From NCBI RefSeq assembly GCF_036346615.1, contig NZ_CP107836.1, positions 4,092,001 through 4,156,000 of the forward strand: a stretch of 64,000 bases of DNA, in the 5' to 3' direction. This DNA is from Streptomyces sp. NBC_00523. Lineage in GTDB: Bacteria > Actinomycetota > Actinomycetes > Streptomycetales > Streptomycetaceae. The translations under genes and the position numbers were made by a program. Below the pieces are notes generated by a model that worked only from the letters and a program-made list of their open reading frames with translations, ran no database searches and had not been told where the DNA came from. Positions 17,787-27,032 of the stretch are shown one piece after another (within the stretch, counting starts at the first letter, position 1; every line of letters begins with the position of its first letter).

Positions 17787-17885
17787 CCGTCCTCAATCGC
17801 CGGACGGGCTTGAGTGTGTCGGCCGGGTAGGCCGGGAGTGGGCGGGCAGGTGGTGAAACCCAGCCTGTCCGGCGATTGAGGACGG
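17787..17885. repeat. Streptomyces-type intergenic inverted repeat
   Basis: The arms 17787-17810 and 17862-17885 are 24 bases long and complementary at 23 of 24 positions. The shared core is GTCCTCAATCGCCGG and the arms are separated by 51 bases. I recall very similar sequences between genes across Streptomyces genomes. It lies between DUF3027 and the sacsin-type gene and may act as a terminator or an RNA-stabilising structure. Confidence 0.85.
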
Positions 17886-17965
17886 AAGCCTTCGGGTGAG
17901 GTCGGCCGGGTTCGCGTGGACCGTGGGCCGGGGTCCCTGACCCTTGACCGAGAGGGAGCACGCGC

Positions 17966-20900
17966 ATGGGCATCAACGCGACGGAGGGCGATCCGTTCGG
18001 CACCGCGCGGTTGCGGCGTGGCGTGCTCGCCGCCTGGGGCGCCGGACCCGCCCGGTTCCGGGAGGACGCCAACGCCGAGGAGGACCTCGCGCTCGGCGGC
18101 TACCGCGACCGCCTCGTGGTCGAGCTGGCCCAGAACGCCGCCGACGCGGCCGCCCGGGCAGGCACCCCGGGCCGCCTCAGGCTCACGCTGCACCCCGCAG
18201 TGGACGGCCACCCCGCCGTCCTCGCCGCCGCGAACACCGGCGCCCCCCTGGACGCCACCGGCGTCGAATCGCTGTCCACCCTGCGCGCCTCCGCAAAGCG
18301 CGAGGGGCACGAGGGCGCCGTGGGCCGCTTCGGCGTCGGGTTCGCCGCCGTGCTCGCGGTGAGCGACGAGCCGGCGGTCACCGGCCGCCACGGCGGCGTC
18401 CGCTGGTCCCTCGCGGAGGCCCGCGAACTCGCCCGGGAGGCCGCCGTCGGCAGCCCCGGCCTGGGCGACGAGCTGCGCCGCCGCGACGGCCACGTACCGC
18501 TGCTGCGCCTCCCGCTGCCCGCCGAGGGCACCGCGCCCGACGGCTACGACACCGTCGTCGTGCTGCCCCTGCGCGACGGCGTCGCCGAGGACCTGGTCGG
18601 ACGGCTGCTGGCCGCCGTGGACGACGCCCTGCTCCTCACGCTGACCGGGCTCGAAGAGGTCGTCGTCGAGACCCCGGAGGGCGTACGCACCCTCCGCCGC
18701 TCCCAGCACGGCCCGTACACCCACATCGAGGACTCCGCGCACGGGACGAACCGCTGGCGCACCGCCGTCCACCACGGCCCGATCGAGCCCGCCCTGCTCG
18801 CGGACCGCCCGCTGGAGGAACGCCTCCGCCCGCACTGGTCGGTGACCTGGGCCGTCCCGGTGGACGCGGACGGCGCCCCGGTCCACCCCCGTACCGCACC
18901 CGTCGTGCACGCGCCGACGCCCACCGACGAACCGCTCGGCCTGCCCGCGCTGCTCATCGCTTCGCTGCCGCTGGACACCACCCGCAGGCACCCCGCCCCC
19001 GGACCGCTCACCGACTTCCTGGTGCAGCGCGCCGCCGACGCGTACGCGGAGCTGCTCGGCGACTGGGAGCCGGTGTCCGTCGCGACGATCGCCCTGGTCC
19101 CGGGCCCCCTGGGCCAGGGCGTGCTGGACGGCGCACTGCGCGGCGCGATCCTGGAGCGGCTGCCGCGTGTGGCGTTCCTGGAGCCCGCCGCCCCGCGCGA
19201 CCCCGCCGCCGAACCGGAGCGCTGGGACGGCTGGGACGAGGGCGTCCGCAAGGACACGGTCGGGCTGCGGCCGGTCGAGGCCGAGGTGGTGGAGGGCGCC
19301 GGCACGCTGACGGTCGCCGTGCTGGCCGAGGTGCTGCCGTGCCTGCTGCCCGCCGGGCTCGAACGGCGCGTCGAGCTGCGCACGCTCGGCGTCGCCCGCG
19401 TCCCGCTGACCGAGGCGATCGACCGCCTGGCCGGCCTGGAACGCGAACCCGCCTGGTGGCGGCGGCTCTACGACAGCCTGGCCGGGGTGGACCCGGACCG
19501 CCTCTCGGGCCTCCCGGTTCCGCTGGCGGGCGCGGGTACGGGACTGGCCAGGGGCGGCCCGGACACCCCCTCCGGCGACCCCGAAGCGCCCGCGCTTCCC
19601 CGCACCACCATCGGCCCCCGGCAGGTCCTCCTCCCGCTCCCCGACGCCCTGTCCGGGCCCGTCCTGGACCGCCTCGGGCGGCTCGGGCTCAAGGTCGCGC
19701 ATCCGGACGCCGCGCATCCGCTCCTGGAGAAGCTGGGGGCCCTGCCCGCCACCCCGCGCGCCGTGCTGACGACCCCGCAGGTGCGGGCCGCCGTCGCCGG
19801 GTCGCTGGACGCGGGCGAGATCTGGGACGAGGACGCGCTCGACGGCGACGAGCTGGCGGAGACCGTGCTCACCCTGGCCCGGGACGCCGCCCTGGAACCG
19901 GGCGAGGAGCCCTGGCTCGGCGCGCTCGCGCTGCCCGACGAGGACGGCGAACTCGCCCCCGCCGGGGAACTCGTGCTGCCGGACAGCCCGTTCGCCCAGG
20001 TCATGCGCGAGGGCGAACTCGCCCTGTGCGACGCGGAGCTGGCCGAGCGCTGGGGCGAACAGCCGCTCACCGCCTGCGGGGTGCTCGCCACCTTCGCGCT
20101 CGTACGGGCCACCGATGTCGTCCTGGACCCGGACGAACTGGAGCCCCGGGACAGCGACTTCGCGGAGCCGGACGACGCCGGGCTGCTCGACGCGGTGGAC
20201 GTGTGGTGCGAGGACATCCTCGACCAGCTGCCGGACAGCCCGGTGCCGCCGGTCGCGACCGAGCTCGTCGCCGTACGCGATCTGGACCTGGTGGACGACG
20301 ACGCCTGGCCGCAGGCCCTCGCGATGCTGGCGCGGCCGCCGCTGCGGGACGCGCTCACCCAGCCGGTCCGGGTGCTGCTCCCGGACGGCACCACGGAGTC
20401 CGTCCGCCCGTACACCGCCTGGTGGCTGCGCGGCCACCCGGTGCTGGACGGCCGCCGCCCGGCGGGCCTGCGCACCCACGGCGGGGACCCCCGGCTCGCG
20501 GGGCTCTACGACTCCGCCGACGCGACCGGATTCGAGGACGCCGAGGTGCTGCGCGCCCTGGGCGTACGGACGTCGGTCGCCGCCCTCCTGGACGAGCCGG
20601 GCGGGGCCGCCGAGCTGCTGGGCCGCCTCGCCGACGCGGACCGCCCGGTCAGCGCCGTACAGCTGCACGCGCTGTACACCGCCCTGTCCGCGCTCGACCC
20701 GGACCAGGTCACGCTCCCGGACGAGCTGCGGGCGGTCGTGGACGGGGAGGTGCGGGTGGTGGACGCGGCGGACGCGGTGATCGCCGACGCGCCGGACCTG
20801 CTGCCGCTCACCGAGGGGCTGCCGCTGCTGCCCGTCGCCCCGGCGCACGCGGCGGAGCTGGCCGAGCTGTTCCAGGTGCGGCGGCTCGGCGAGACCGTGG

Positions 20901-21193
20901 CGGCCGAGGTCACGAGCGACGGCGAGGAGCACGAGGTGCCCGAGTCCGTCCGCGTCCTGCTGGGGCCCGCCACCCCGGCCACGTACATCGAGCACGGCGA
21001 ACTCCGCGCGGGCGGCGTGGAACTCGACTGGCGCCGCACCCCGGACGGCGTGGTGCACGCCGCGACCCTGGAGGGCGTCGCGGCGGGCCTGGCCTGGGCC
21101 GCCGCCCAGTGGCCCCGCCGCTTCGAGGTCGCGGCGCTCCTGGAGGACCCGTCCCGTACGGAGGAGCTGGCACGGGACCGCTGGTTCGACTGA
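17966..21193 (+). CDS. Sacsin N-terminal/Hsp90-type ATPase-like protein
   Basis: A 1,075-residue cytosolic protein. The N-terminus is a GHKL nucleotide-binding domain as in Hsp90 and sacsin: E53-x3-N57-x2-D60 (ELAQNAADA), then NTG at 90-92 and the glycine box GRFGVGFAA at 120-128. The remaining ~850 residues are large acidic alpha/beta regions with no further motif recognised. It probably acts as an ATP-dependent chaperone-like factor; partners are unknown. The ATG start is preceded by GAGGGAGC. It follows DUF3027 in the same direction. Confidence 0.8.
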   Translation: MGINATEGDPFGTARLRRGVLAAWGAGPARFREDANAEEDLALGGYRDRLVVELAQNAADAAARAGTPGRLRLTLHPAVDGHPAVLAAANTGAPLDATGVESLSTLRASAKREGHEGAVGRFGVGFAAVLAVSDEPAVTGRHGGVRWSLAEARELAREAAVGSPGLGDELRRRDGHVPLLRLPLPAEGTAPDGYDTVVVLPLRDGVAEDLVGRLLAAVDDALLLTLTGLEEVVVETPEGVRTLRRSQHGPYTHIEDSAHGTNRWRTAVHHGPIEPALLADRPLEERLRPHWSVTWAVPVDADGAPVHPRTAPVVHAPTPTDEPLGLPALLIASLPLDTTRRHPAPGPLTDFLVQRAADAYAELLGDWEPVSVATIALVPGPLGQGVLDGALRGAILERLPRVAFLEPAAPRDPAAEPERWDGWDEGVRKDTVGLRPVEAEVVEGAGTLTVAVLAEVLPCLLPAGLERRVELRTLGVARVPLTEAIDRLAGLEREPAWWRRLYDSLAGVDPDRLSGLPVPLAGAGTGLARGGPDTPSGDPEAPALPRTTIGPRQVLLPLPDALSGPVLDRLGRLGLKVAHPDAAHPLLEKLGALPATPRAVLTTPQVRAAVAGSLDAGEIWDEDALDGDELAETVLTLARDAALEPGEEPWLGALALPDEDGELAPAGELVLPDSPFAQVMREGELALCDAELAERWGEQPLTACGVLATFALVRATDVVLDPDELEPRDSDFAEPDDAGLLDAVDVWCEDILDQLPDSPVPPVATELVAVRDLDLVDDDAWPQALAMLARPPLRDALTQPVRVLLPDGTTESVRPYTAWWLRGHPVLDGRRPAGLRTHGGDPRLAGLYDSADATGFEDAEVLRALGVRTSVAALLDEPGGAAELLGRLADADRPVSAVQLHALYTALSALDPDQVTLPDELRAVVDGEVRVVDAADAVIADAPDLLPLTEGLPLLPVAPAHAAELAELFQVRRLGETVAAEVTSDGEEHEVPESVRVLLGPATPATYIEHGELRAGGVELDWRRTPDGVVHAATLEGVAAGLAWAAAQWPRRFEVAALLEDPSRTEELARDRWFD

Positions 21194-21298
21194 GCGAACC
21201 GGAAGGGTGCCTTCACAAAAAAGTCTCAGGAAGCACACAACCGTTCACAGGTGGGGGCCGTCTCGTCTGTTGAGCCATCAGGCTCCGTAGACACCCTT

Positions 21299-21329
21299 GG
21301 GCCCGCGCGACGACCGTCGCGGCGGGCCC
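21299..21329 (+). terminator. GC-rich hairpin upstream of the secreted protein gene
   Basis: GGGCCCGC-GCGACG pairs with CGTCGC-GGCGGGCCC with one bulged base. It lies 105 bases past the sacsin-type stop and 24 bases before the next ATG, so it could be a terminator for the former or a leader structure for the latter. Confidence 0.5.
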
Positions 21330-21353
21330 CCTTCTCCACCTTGGGGAACGAAC

Positions 21354-22289
21354 ATGCGCATACGTGCCACCGTGGCCGCTGTCAGCGGCGCCCTGGCCCT
21401 TTCCGCTCTCGCCCTTCCGTCGGCCGCCCAGGCCGACGGCGCGCACGGTTCGACCGGCAGCATCGCCGAGCTGGCGCGCGCGGCGCAGTCCGCCGCCGCG
21501 CACACCGGCGCGAAGTCCGGAGCCCGCTCCGCCGCGCCCGAGGGCGAGCCCGCTCCGCTCGCCCTCACCTTCTCGAAGTTCACGGTCAACGGCGGCAAGC
21601 CGCTGGTGGTGGGGACCACGTACACCAAGCGGGTCCCGACCACCTTCACGGTGACGCACGCCGCGGACGTGAACATCTTCGCCAAGGACTTCATGCTGGA
21701 GGTCGGGCTCTACCGCGGTTCGTTCGACAACCCGGCCAACGAGTTCTACGGCGACGACTCCCCCGTCTGCAAGAAGGTGTCCGCCACGGTCGCCACCTGC
21801 AAGGGGAACATCGCGGTCTACCCCGAGTTCGACCTGTTGGGCAACGCCGACGCCACGAAGTGGAAGGCCGTGGGCTACGCGGTCGCGCTCAACGGTCAGG
21901 ACCCGGACAAGGCCGATCCGGAGGACATCGGCTTCGTCGTCCAGGACAAGCTGGGCACCACCCTCGTGCAGCGCGCGTCGAAGCAGACCGTCAACGCCTC
22001 CCCCGAGCCCGTCAAGAAGGGCAAGACCATCACCGTCACCGGCTGGCTCTCGCGGGCCAACTGGGACGACCTCAAGTACCACGGCTACACCAGCCAGTCC
22101 GTGAAGCTGCAGTTCCGTAAGAAGGGCAGCAGCACCTACACCACGGTGAAGACCGTCAAGACGAACAACAAGGGCGACGCCAGGACGACCGTGAAGGCCA
22201 CGGTCGACGGCTACTGGCGCTACACCTTCGCCGGTACGTCCACCACCCCGGCCGCCACCGCCACGGGCGACTACGTCGACGTGAAGTAG
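21354..22289 (+). CDS. Secreted hypothetical protein
   Basis: A 311-residue exported protein with a clear signal peptide (residues 1-28, cleavage near AQADG). After an Ala-rich linker there are two beta-rich regions, the second (about residues 225-311) resembling an immunoglobulin-like fold (GKTITVTGWLSRANW, QFRKKGSSTYTTVKTVK). No catalytic motif. The ATG at 21354 follows a GGGGAACG ribosome-binding site and an upstream in-frame ATG is rejected. Probably an extracellular or wall-associated binding protein. Confidence 0.7.
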   Translation: MRIRATVAAVSGALALSALALPSAAQADGAHGSTGSIAELARAAQSAAAHTGAKSGARSAAPEGEPAPLALTFSKFTVNGGKPLVVGTTYTKRVPTTFTVTHAADVNIFAKDFMLEVGLYRGSFDNPANEFYGDDSPVCKKVSATVATCKGNIAVYPEFDLLGNADATKWKAVGYAVALNGQDPDKADPEDIGFVVQDKLGTTLVQRASKQTVNASPEPVKKGKTITVTGWLSRANWDDLKYHGYTSQSVKLQFRKKGSSTYTTVKTVKTNNKGDARTTVKATVDGYWRYTFAGTSTTPAATATGDYVDVK

Positions 22290-22297
22290 CCCGGCCC

Positions 22298-22330
22298 GGG
22301 CCGCCGTTTCACCCTCCGAAGCGGCGGCCC
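22298..22330. terminator. Convergent terminator
   Basis: GGGCCGCCG pairs with CGGCGGCCC, extended inward by four more pairs including one G-T wobble, with a seven-base loop. It lies between the secreted protein gene and the convergent P-type ATPase gene, whose last codons overlap it. Confidence 0.7.
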
Positions 22331-24702
22331 ACCAGCCGCCACGCGTACTCCAGGGCCACCGACGCCACCACGGCGATGCCCACCGCCGTCCACGGCATCT
22401 GGGTGCCCACCAGCTTCAGGGCGAAGAAGTCCTGGAGCCAGGGCACCGCGAGGACGACCAGGAACGCCAGGCCCATCGCGGCCACCAGGCAGATCCGCCA
22501 CCAGGTGTACGGGCGGGCGATGATCGCCAGGACCCACATGGAGACCAGGAACAGCGTGAGCGTCGCCGCGCTCGTCTCCGCGTCCAGGGCGCCCGTGCCG
22601 GAGTAGTGGTGCCGGGCGATCAGGTACATCACGAAGGTCGCGGCGGCGCAGATGACGCCCGAGGGGATCGCGTACCGCATCACGCGGCGTACGAAGTGCG
22701 GGTGCGCGCGCTCCTTGTTCGGGGCGAGGGCCAGGAAGAACGCCGGGACGCCGATCGTCAGCGTGGACAGCAGGGTCAGATGGCGCGGCAGGAACGGGTA
22801 CTCGACCTGGAAGCAGACCACCAGGACGGCCAGCAGCACCGAGTACACGGTCTTCGTCAGGAACAGGGTCGCGACCCGGGTGATGTTGCCGATCACGCGG
22901 CGGCCCTCGGCGACGACCGACGGCAGGGTCGCGAAGCTGTTGTTCAGCAGCACGATCTGGGCGACCGCGCGCGTCGCCTCGGAGCCCGAGCCCATGGAGA
23001 CGCCGATGTCGGCGTCCTTCAGCGCGAGGACGTCGTTGACGCCGTCGCCGGTCATCGCGACCGTGTGCCCGCGTGACTGGAGCGCGGCGACCATCTCCCG
23101 CTTCTGCTGCGGGGTGACCCGGCCGAACACCGCGTTCTGCTCCATCGCGGACGCCATCTCGTCCGTGTCCTCCGGCATCCGGCGCGCGTCCAGCGGATGC
23201 TCCGCGCCCTCCATCCCGAGCTTCGCGGCCACCGCGCCGACCGAGACCGCGTTGTCCCCGGAGATCACCTTCGTCGCGACCCGCTGCTCGCCGAAGTACG
23301 CGAGGGTCTGCCCCGCGTCGGGCCGCAGCCGCTGTTCCAGTACGACGAGGGCGGCCGGATCCGCTCCCCGGGCCGCGTCCGGCGCGTCCAGCTCGCCCCG
23401 CGCCCGGGCCAGCAGCAGCACCCGGAGGCCCTGTTCGTTGAGCTGTCCGATCTCCGCGAGCGCCGGGTCGTCCTCGGACAGCAGCACGTCGGGCGCGCCG
23501 AGCAGCCAGGCGGAGGAGGCGCCGCCGTCCTCGGTGAACGCGGCGCCGCTGTACTTGCGGGCGGAGGAGAAGGGCAGCGTGCCGGTGGTCGTCCAGGCGC
23601 CGTCCTCCGGCGCCGGGTAGGCGTCGATGATGGCCTGGAGGCTGGCATTGGGACGGGGCTCGGACGCGCCGAAGGCCGCCAGGACGCGGCGCAGATACGG
23701 TTCCTCGGCGTCCCCCAGCGGGCGCAGCTCCGTGACGTCCATGCCGCCCTCGGTGAGCGTGCCGGTCTTGTCCAGGCAGACGACGTCGACCCGGGCCAGG
23801 CCCTCGATGGCGGGCAGCTCCTGCACCAGGCACTGCTTGCGGCCCAGGCGTACGACCCCGATCGCGAAGGCGACCGAGGTCAGCAGGACCAGCCCCTCCG
23901 GGATCATCGGGACGATCCCGCCGACCGTGCGGGCGATGGAATCCTTGAAGTTGTGCTCCTTGACCACCAGCTGGCTGATCACCAGGGCGGTCGCGGTCGG
24001 CACCATCATCCAGGTGATGTACTTCAGGATGGTCGAGATGCCGCTGCGCAGCTCGGACCGTACGAGCGTGAAGCGGGACGCCTCCTCGGCGAGCTGTGCC
24101 GCGTACGCCTCGCGCCCGACCTTCGTCGCGGTGAACGCGCCGCCCCCGGCGACGACGAAGCTGCCGGACATCACCGTGTCGCCGGTCTTCTTGAGGACCG
24201 GGTCCGCCTCGCCGGTGAGCAGGGACTCGTCCACCTCCAGGCCGTCCGCCTCGGCGACCGTGCCGTCCACGACGACCTTGTCCCCGGGGCCCAGCTCGAT
24301 CAGGTCGCCGAGGACGATCTCGGAGGTGTGGATCGCGGCGGCCTTCCCGTCGCGCCGGACGACGGGTTTCGACTCACCGACGACCGCGAGGCTGTCCAGC
24401 GTCTTCTTGGCCCGCCACTCCTGCACGATGCCGATGCCGGTGTTGGCGATGATCACGAAGCCGAACAGGCTGTCCTGGATCGGCGCGACGGCCAGCATGA
24501 TCACCCAGAGCACGCCGATGATCAGGTTGAACCGGGTGAAGACGTTGGCCCGGACGATCTCGGTCAGCGACCGCGAGGACCGCACCGGTACGTCGTTGAC
24601 CTCGCCCCGCGATATCCGCTCGGCGACCTCGGCCGCCGTCAGCCCGCGCCCGGGTGCGCCGGCGCGCTGCTCCCCGGAAAGTTCGGATGCCCGCTGCGTC
24701 AT
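22309..24702 (-). CDS. CtpE-like P-type cation ATPase
   Basis: A 797-residue membrane pump. Hallmarks are LTGEADP in the actuator domain, the phosphorylated D311 in DKTGTLTE, GDGVNDVLALKDAD in the hinge, and ~10 membrane helices. The segment IPEGLVLLTSVAFA before DKTGT resembles mycobacterial CtpE, a calcium transporter, rather than heavy-metal pumps: there is no CPC motif and no N-terminal metal-binding domain. The likely substrate is therefore Ca2+ or another divalent cation, by inference. The next gene upstream on the same strand, DUF2530, is 24 bases away. Confidence 0.85.
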   Translation of the reverse strand: MTQRASELSGEQRAGAPGRGLTAAEVAERISRGEVNDVPVRSSRSLTEIVRANVFTRFNLIIGVLWVIMLAVAPIQDSLFGFVIIANTGIGIVQEWRAKKTLDSLAVVGESKPVVRRDGKAAAIHTSEIVLGDLIELGPGDKVVVDGTVAEADGLEVDESLLTGEADPVLKKTGDTVMSGSFVVAGGGAFTATKVGREAYAAQLAEEASRFTLVRSELRSGISTILKYITWMMVPTATALVISQLVVKEHNFKDSIARTVGGIVPMIPEGLVLLTSVAFAIGVVRLGRKQCLVQELPAIEGLARVDVVCLDKTGTLTEGGMDVTELRPLGDAEEPYLRRVLAAFGASEPRPNASLQAIIDAYPAPEDGAWTTTGTLPFSSARKYSGAAFTEDGGASSAWLLGAPDVLLSEDDPALAEIGQLNEQGLRVLLLARARGELDAPDAARGADPAALVVLEQRLRPDAGQTLAYFGEQRVATKVISGDNAVSVGAVAAKLGMEGAEHPLDARRMPEDTDEMASAMEQNAVFGRVTPQQKREMVAALQSRGHTVAMTGDGVNDVLALKDADIGVSMGSGSEATRAVAQIVLLNNSFATLPSVVAEGRRVIGNITRVATLFLTKTVYSVLLAVLVVCFQVEYPFLPRHLTLLSTLTIGVPAFFLALAPNKERAHPHFVRRVMRYAIPSGVICAAATFVMYLIARHHYSGTGALDAETSAATLTLFLVSMWVLAIIARPYTWWRICLVAAMGLAFLVVLAVPWLQDFFALKLVGTQMPWTAVGIAVVASVALEYAWRLVGRRFGG

Positions 24703-24726
24703 GGTTCGACGGTACGGGGCTCCGCC

Positions 24727-25002
24727 TCAGTCGGCCTGCGGGTCCGCCGCCGTCGCCGCGGCCGCCGCGCGCTTGAGGGCCGCGTCGCGGCCCCGTACGT
24801 ACCAGATGCCGATCAGGCCGAGGCCCGCGCCGGCCAGGCAGGTCCACACCCACCACAGATGGCCGTGGTCGTCGTACCAGCTGTAGAACGGGATCTGGAC
24901 GAGGAAGAGGACGAACCAGAGGATCGTGCCGCCGGTGATGGTCGCGACGACCGGGCCCTCCAGGGGCTCCGGTGCCTCGTGCTTGGGTGTCCACTTCGCC
25001 AT
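24727..25002 (-). CDS. DUF2530 membrane protein
   Basis: A 91-residue protein with two membrane helices (about residues 20-42 and 50-70) and a basic C-terminal tail, matching the actinobacterial DUF2530 family. The ATG at 25002 gives the N-terminus MAKWTPKHEAPEPLEGP; the longer open frame upstream covers the promoter region of the divergent permease. Function unknown. Confidence 0.8.
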   Translation of the reverse strand: MAKWTPKHEAPEPLEGPVVATITGGTILWFVLFLVQIPFYSWYDDHGHLWWVWTCLAGAGLGLIGIWYVRGRDAALKRAAAAATAADPQAD

Positions 25003-25023
25003 GCGGCCAGTGTATGCGTCGCG

Positions 25024-25092
25024 TATATAAGCCTCGTCGGGCCAGTCGGCCCAAGGGTCTACGCGCGGAGATAGCGATCTTCGCCTTATGTA
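25024..25092 (+). promoter_or_regulatory. Structured leader (three-stem junction) before the purine permease
   Basis: TATATAAG (25024-25031) pairs fully with CTTATGTA (25085-25092). It encloses hairpin A (GGGCC/GGCCC at 25039-25052, with outer CCT/AGG pairs) and hairpin B (GCGGAGAT/ATCTTCGC at 25065-25084). The junction contains GGGTCTAC. The gap is unusually AT-rich for this genome and ends at an NCS2 permease, so a ligand-sensing leader is possible. The loops do not match the purine riboswitch consensus. Which strand is transcribed through it is unproven. Confidence 0.4.
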
Positions 25093-25189
25093 TTCATACT
25101 GAATCTGCTTACGGCTGGCTCGAATTATTCGTGTGAAAGTCCAAAGCTGACCACTTTTGATCCCCTCTAGGCACGTACTGAGGTCATAC

Positions 25190-26635
25190 ATGTCCCCCTC
25201 GGCCACCGCTCCGGTCGATGCCCCGACTCCCCAGCCGACCAACGGGCTGGACCGCTTCTTCAAGATCTCCGAGCGGAAGTCGTCGGTCGCCCGCGAGATC
25301 CGCGGCGGATTCGCGACCTTCTTCGCGATGGCCTACATCATCGTGCTGAACCCGATCATCCTGGGCAGCGCGAAGGACATGTACGGCCACCAGCTCGACG
25401 GCGGCCAGCTGGTCACCGCGACCGTGCTCACCGCCGCGTTCTCCACGCTGCTCATGGGCGTCATCGGCAACGTGCCGATCGCGCTGGCCGCGGGCCTCGG
25501 CGTCAACACCGTCGTCGCCCTCCAGCTCGCCCCCCGGATGAGCTGGCCCGACGCCATGGGCATGGTGGTCCTCGCGGGCATCGTGGTCATGCTGCTCGTC
25601 GCGACCGGGCTCCGGGAGCGCGTGATGAACGCCGTACCGGGCTCGCTGCGCAAGGGCATCGCGATCGGCATCGGCCTGTTCATCCTGCTCATCGGCCTGG
25701 TCGACTCGGGCTTCGTCTCCCGCATCCCGGACGCCGCGCACACCACCGTGCCGCTCCAGCTCGGCTCCGACGGCCACCTCAACGGCTGGCCCGTCCTGGT
25801 CTTCGTGCTGGGTGCGCTGCTCACCCTGATCCTGATCGTCCGCAAGGTGCCGGGCGCGATCCTGATCTCCATCGTGGCGATGACCGTCGTCGCGCTGATC
25901 ATCGACGCGGTCGCGGACCTGCCGGGCGAGGCGTGGGGCCTGACCGTGCCGGAGTGGCCGGGCAACCCCGTGGCCACGCCGGACTTCGGGCTGCTGGGTC
26001 ACTTCAGCCTGTTCGGCGGCTTCCACAAGGTCGGCGTGCTGACCGGCATCCTCTTCGTCTTCACCGTGCTGCTGTCCTGCTTCTTCGACGCGATGGGCAC
26101 CATCCTCGGTGTCGGCGACGAGGCCAAGCTGACGGACGCCGACGGCAACTTCCCGGGCATCAACCGGGTGCTCTTCGTGGACGGTGTCGCGGTCGCCGCG
26201 GGCGGTGCGAGCTCCTCCTCCGCCTCGACCTGCTTCGTGGAGTCCACGGCGGGCGTCGGCGAGGGCGCCCGTACGGGTCTGGCCAGTGTCGTCACGGGCC
26301 TGCTGTTCACGGTGGCGCTGTTCCTCACGCCGCTGGCGACCATGGTCCCCTCGCAGGCGGCGACCCCCGCCCTGCTGGCGGTGGGCTTCCTGATCATCGC
26401 GGGCTCGGTGCGGGACATCGACTGGAACGACTTCACGCTCGCGATCCCGGCGTTCCTCGCCATGGTCATGATGCCGTTCACGTACTCGATCACCAACGGC
26501 ATCGGCATCGGCTTCATCGCCTTCACCGTGCTGCGCCTGGCCTCCGGCCGGGGCCGCGAGGTGCCCGCCGCGATGTACGCGGTGTCGGCGGTCTTCGTCT
26601 TCTACTACATGATGCCGGCGCTCGGCCTCACGTAG
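25190..26635 (+). CDS. NCS2 family purine permease (AzgA-like)
   Basis: A 481-residue inner-membrane transporter with 12-14 helices, most like the adenine/guanine/hypoxanthine branch of NCS2. Family blocks include GGFATFFAMAYIIVLNP, AAGLGVNTVVA, DAMGTILGVGDEA and SSSSASTCFVESTAGVGEG. The ATG at 25190 has GAGG six bases upstream and is preferred over the ATG at 25157. It would import purine bases by proton symport. The divergent DUF2530 gene and a structured leader share the upstream gap. Confidence 0.88.
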   Translation: MSPSATAPVDAPTPQPTNGLDRFFKISERKSSVAREIRGGFATFFAMAYIIVLNPIILGSAKDMYGHQLDGGQLVTATVLTAAFSTLLMGVIGNVPIALAAGLGVNTVVALQLAPRMSWPDAMGMVVLAGIVVMLLVATGLRERVMNAVPGSLRKGIAIGIGLFILLIGLVDSGFVSRIPDAAHTTVPLQLGSDGHLNGWPVLVFVLGALLTLILIVRKVPGAILISIVAMTVVALIIDAVADLPGEAWGLTVPEWPGNPVATPDFGLLGHFSLFGGFHKVGVLTGILFVFTVLLSCFFDAMGTILGVGDEAKLTDADGNFPGINRVLFVDGVAVAAGGASSSSASTCFVESTAGVGEGARTGLASVVTGLLFTVALFLTPLATMVPSQAATPALLAVGFLIIAGSVRDIDWNDFTLAIPAFLAMVMMPFTYSITNGIGIGFIAFTVLRLASGRGREVPAAMYAVSAVFVFYYMMPALGLT

Positions 26636-26663
26636 GGGCGGGGCGCGGTCCGGCCCCGGGGGG

Positions 26664-26888
26664 TCAGTTGACCTCCTCGGCCGGTACGCCGTCCGCCGGG
26701 CAGAGCTTCTCCGGCCCGTAGAACTTCTCCGTCTCCTCGACGGCCGACTGGAAGCGCTCGTCGAAGTCGTCGCGAATGAGCGTCCGGACCACATAGTCCT
26801 GGACGCTCATTCCGCGTTTTGCGGCATGCTGCTTGAGCCGGTCGAGCAGCTCACCGTCTATGCGCAGGCTGAGCACTGTCGATCCCAT
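26664..26888 (-). CDS. Ribbon-helix-helix (CopG-type) protein
   Basis: A 74-residue protein with an N-terminal ribbon-helix-helix: the strand TVLSLRIDGELLDRLKQHA, then a helix, a turn at RGMSVQDYVVRTLIRD, and an acidic tail. Such proteins bind DNA as dimers and often act as antitoxins or autoregulators. No partner toxin is adjacent: the permease ends convergently and a MarR gene lies divergently. It probably acts as a stand-alone regulator. Confidence 0.75.
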   Translation of the reverse strand: MGSTVLSLRIDGELLDRLKQHAAKRGMSVQDYVVRTLIRDDFDERFQSAVEETEKFYGPEKLCPADGVPAEEVN

Positions 26889-27032
26889 GCCAAGCAGGGT
26901 TACGCCCCACGGGCCCGCCGCGCGAGATTTTCCGCCACCGGCTCACTCGTTTGGGTGATCGATTGGTAAACCCGCCACGTTCACGCCCCGTGCCGATCCG
27001 GACGGGCGGAGTGATCTCCCTCTCGCGCGTGT

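Noticed and set aside
16706-21238. 1,510-codon minus-strand open frame
   Set aside because: It is antisense to DUF3027 and the sacsin-type gene, spans an inverted repeat and an intergenic region, and its composition is Arg/Gly/Gln-rich without domains.
25021-25100. Classical purine riboswitch before the permease
   Set aside because: Strings resembling its junctions occur, but both hairpins end in tetraloops, so the loop-loop contacts and their conserved bases are missing. Kept only as a structured leader.
25184-26794. 536-codon minus-strand open frame over the permease
   Set aside because: Highly Arg/Asp/His/Gln-biased shadow of the NCS2 permease; no ribosome-binding site.
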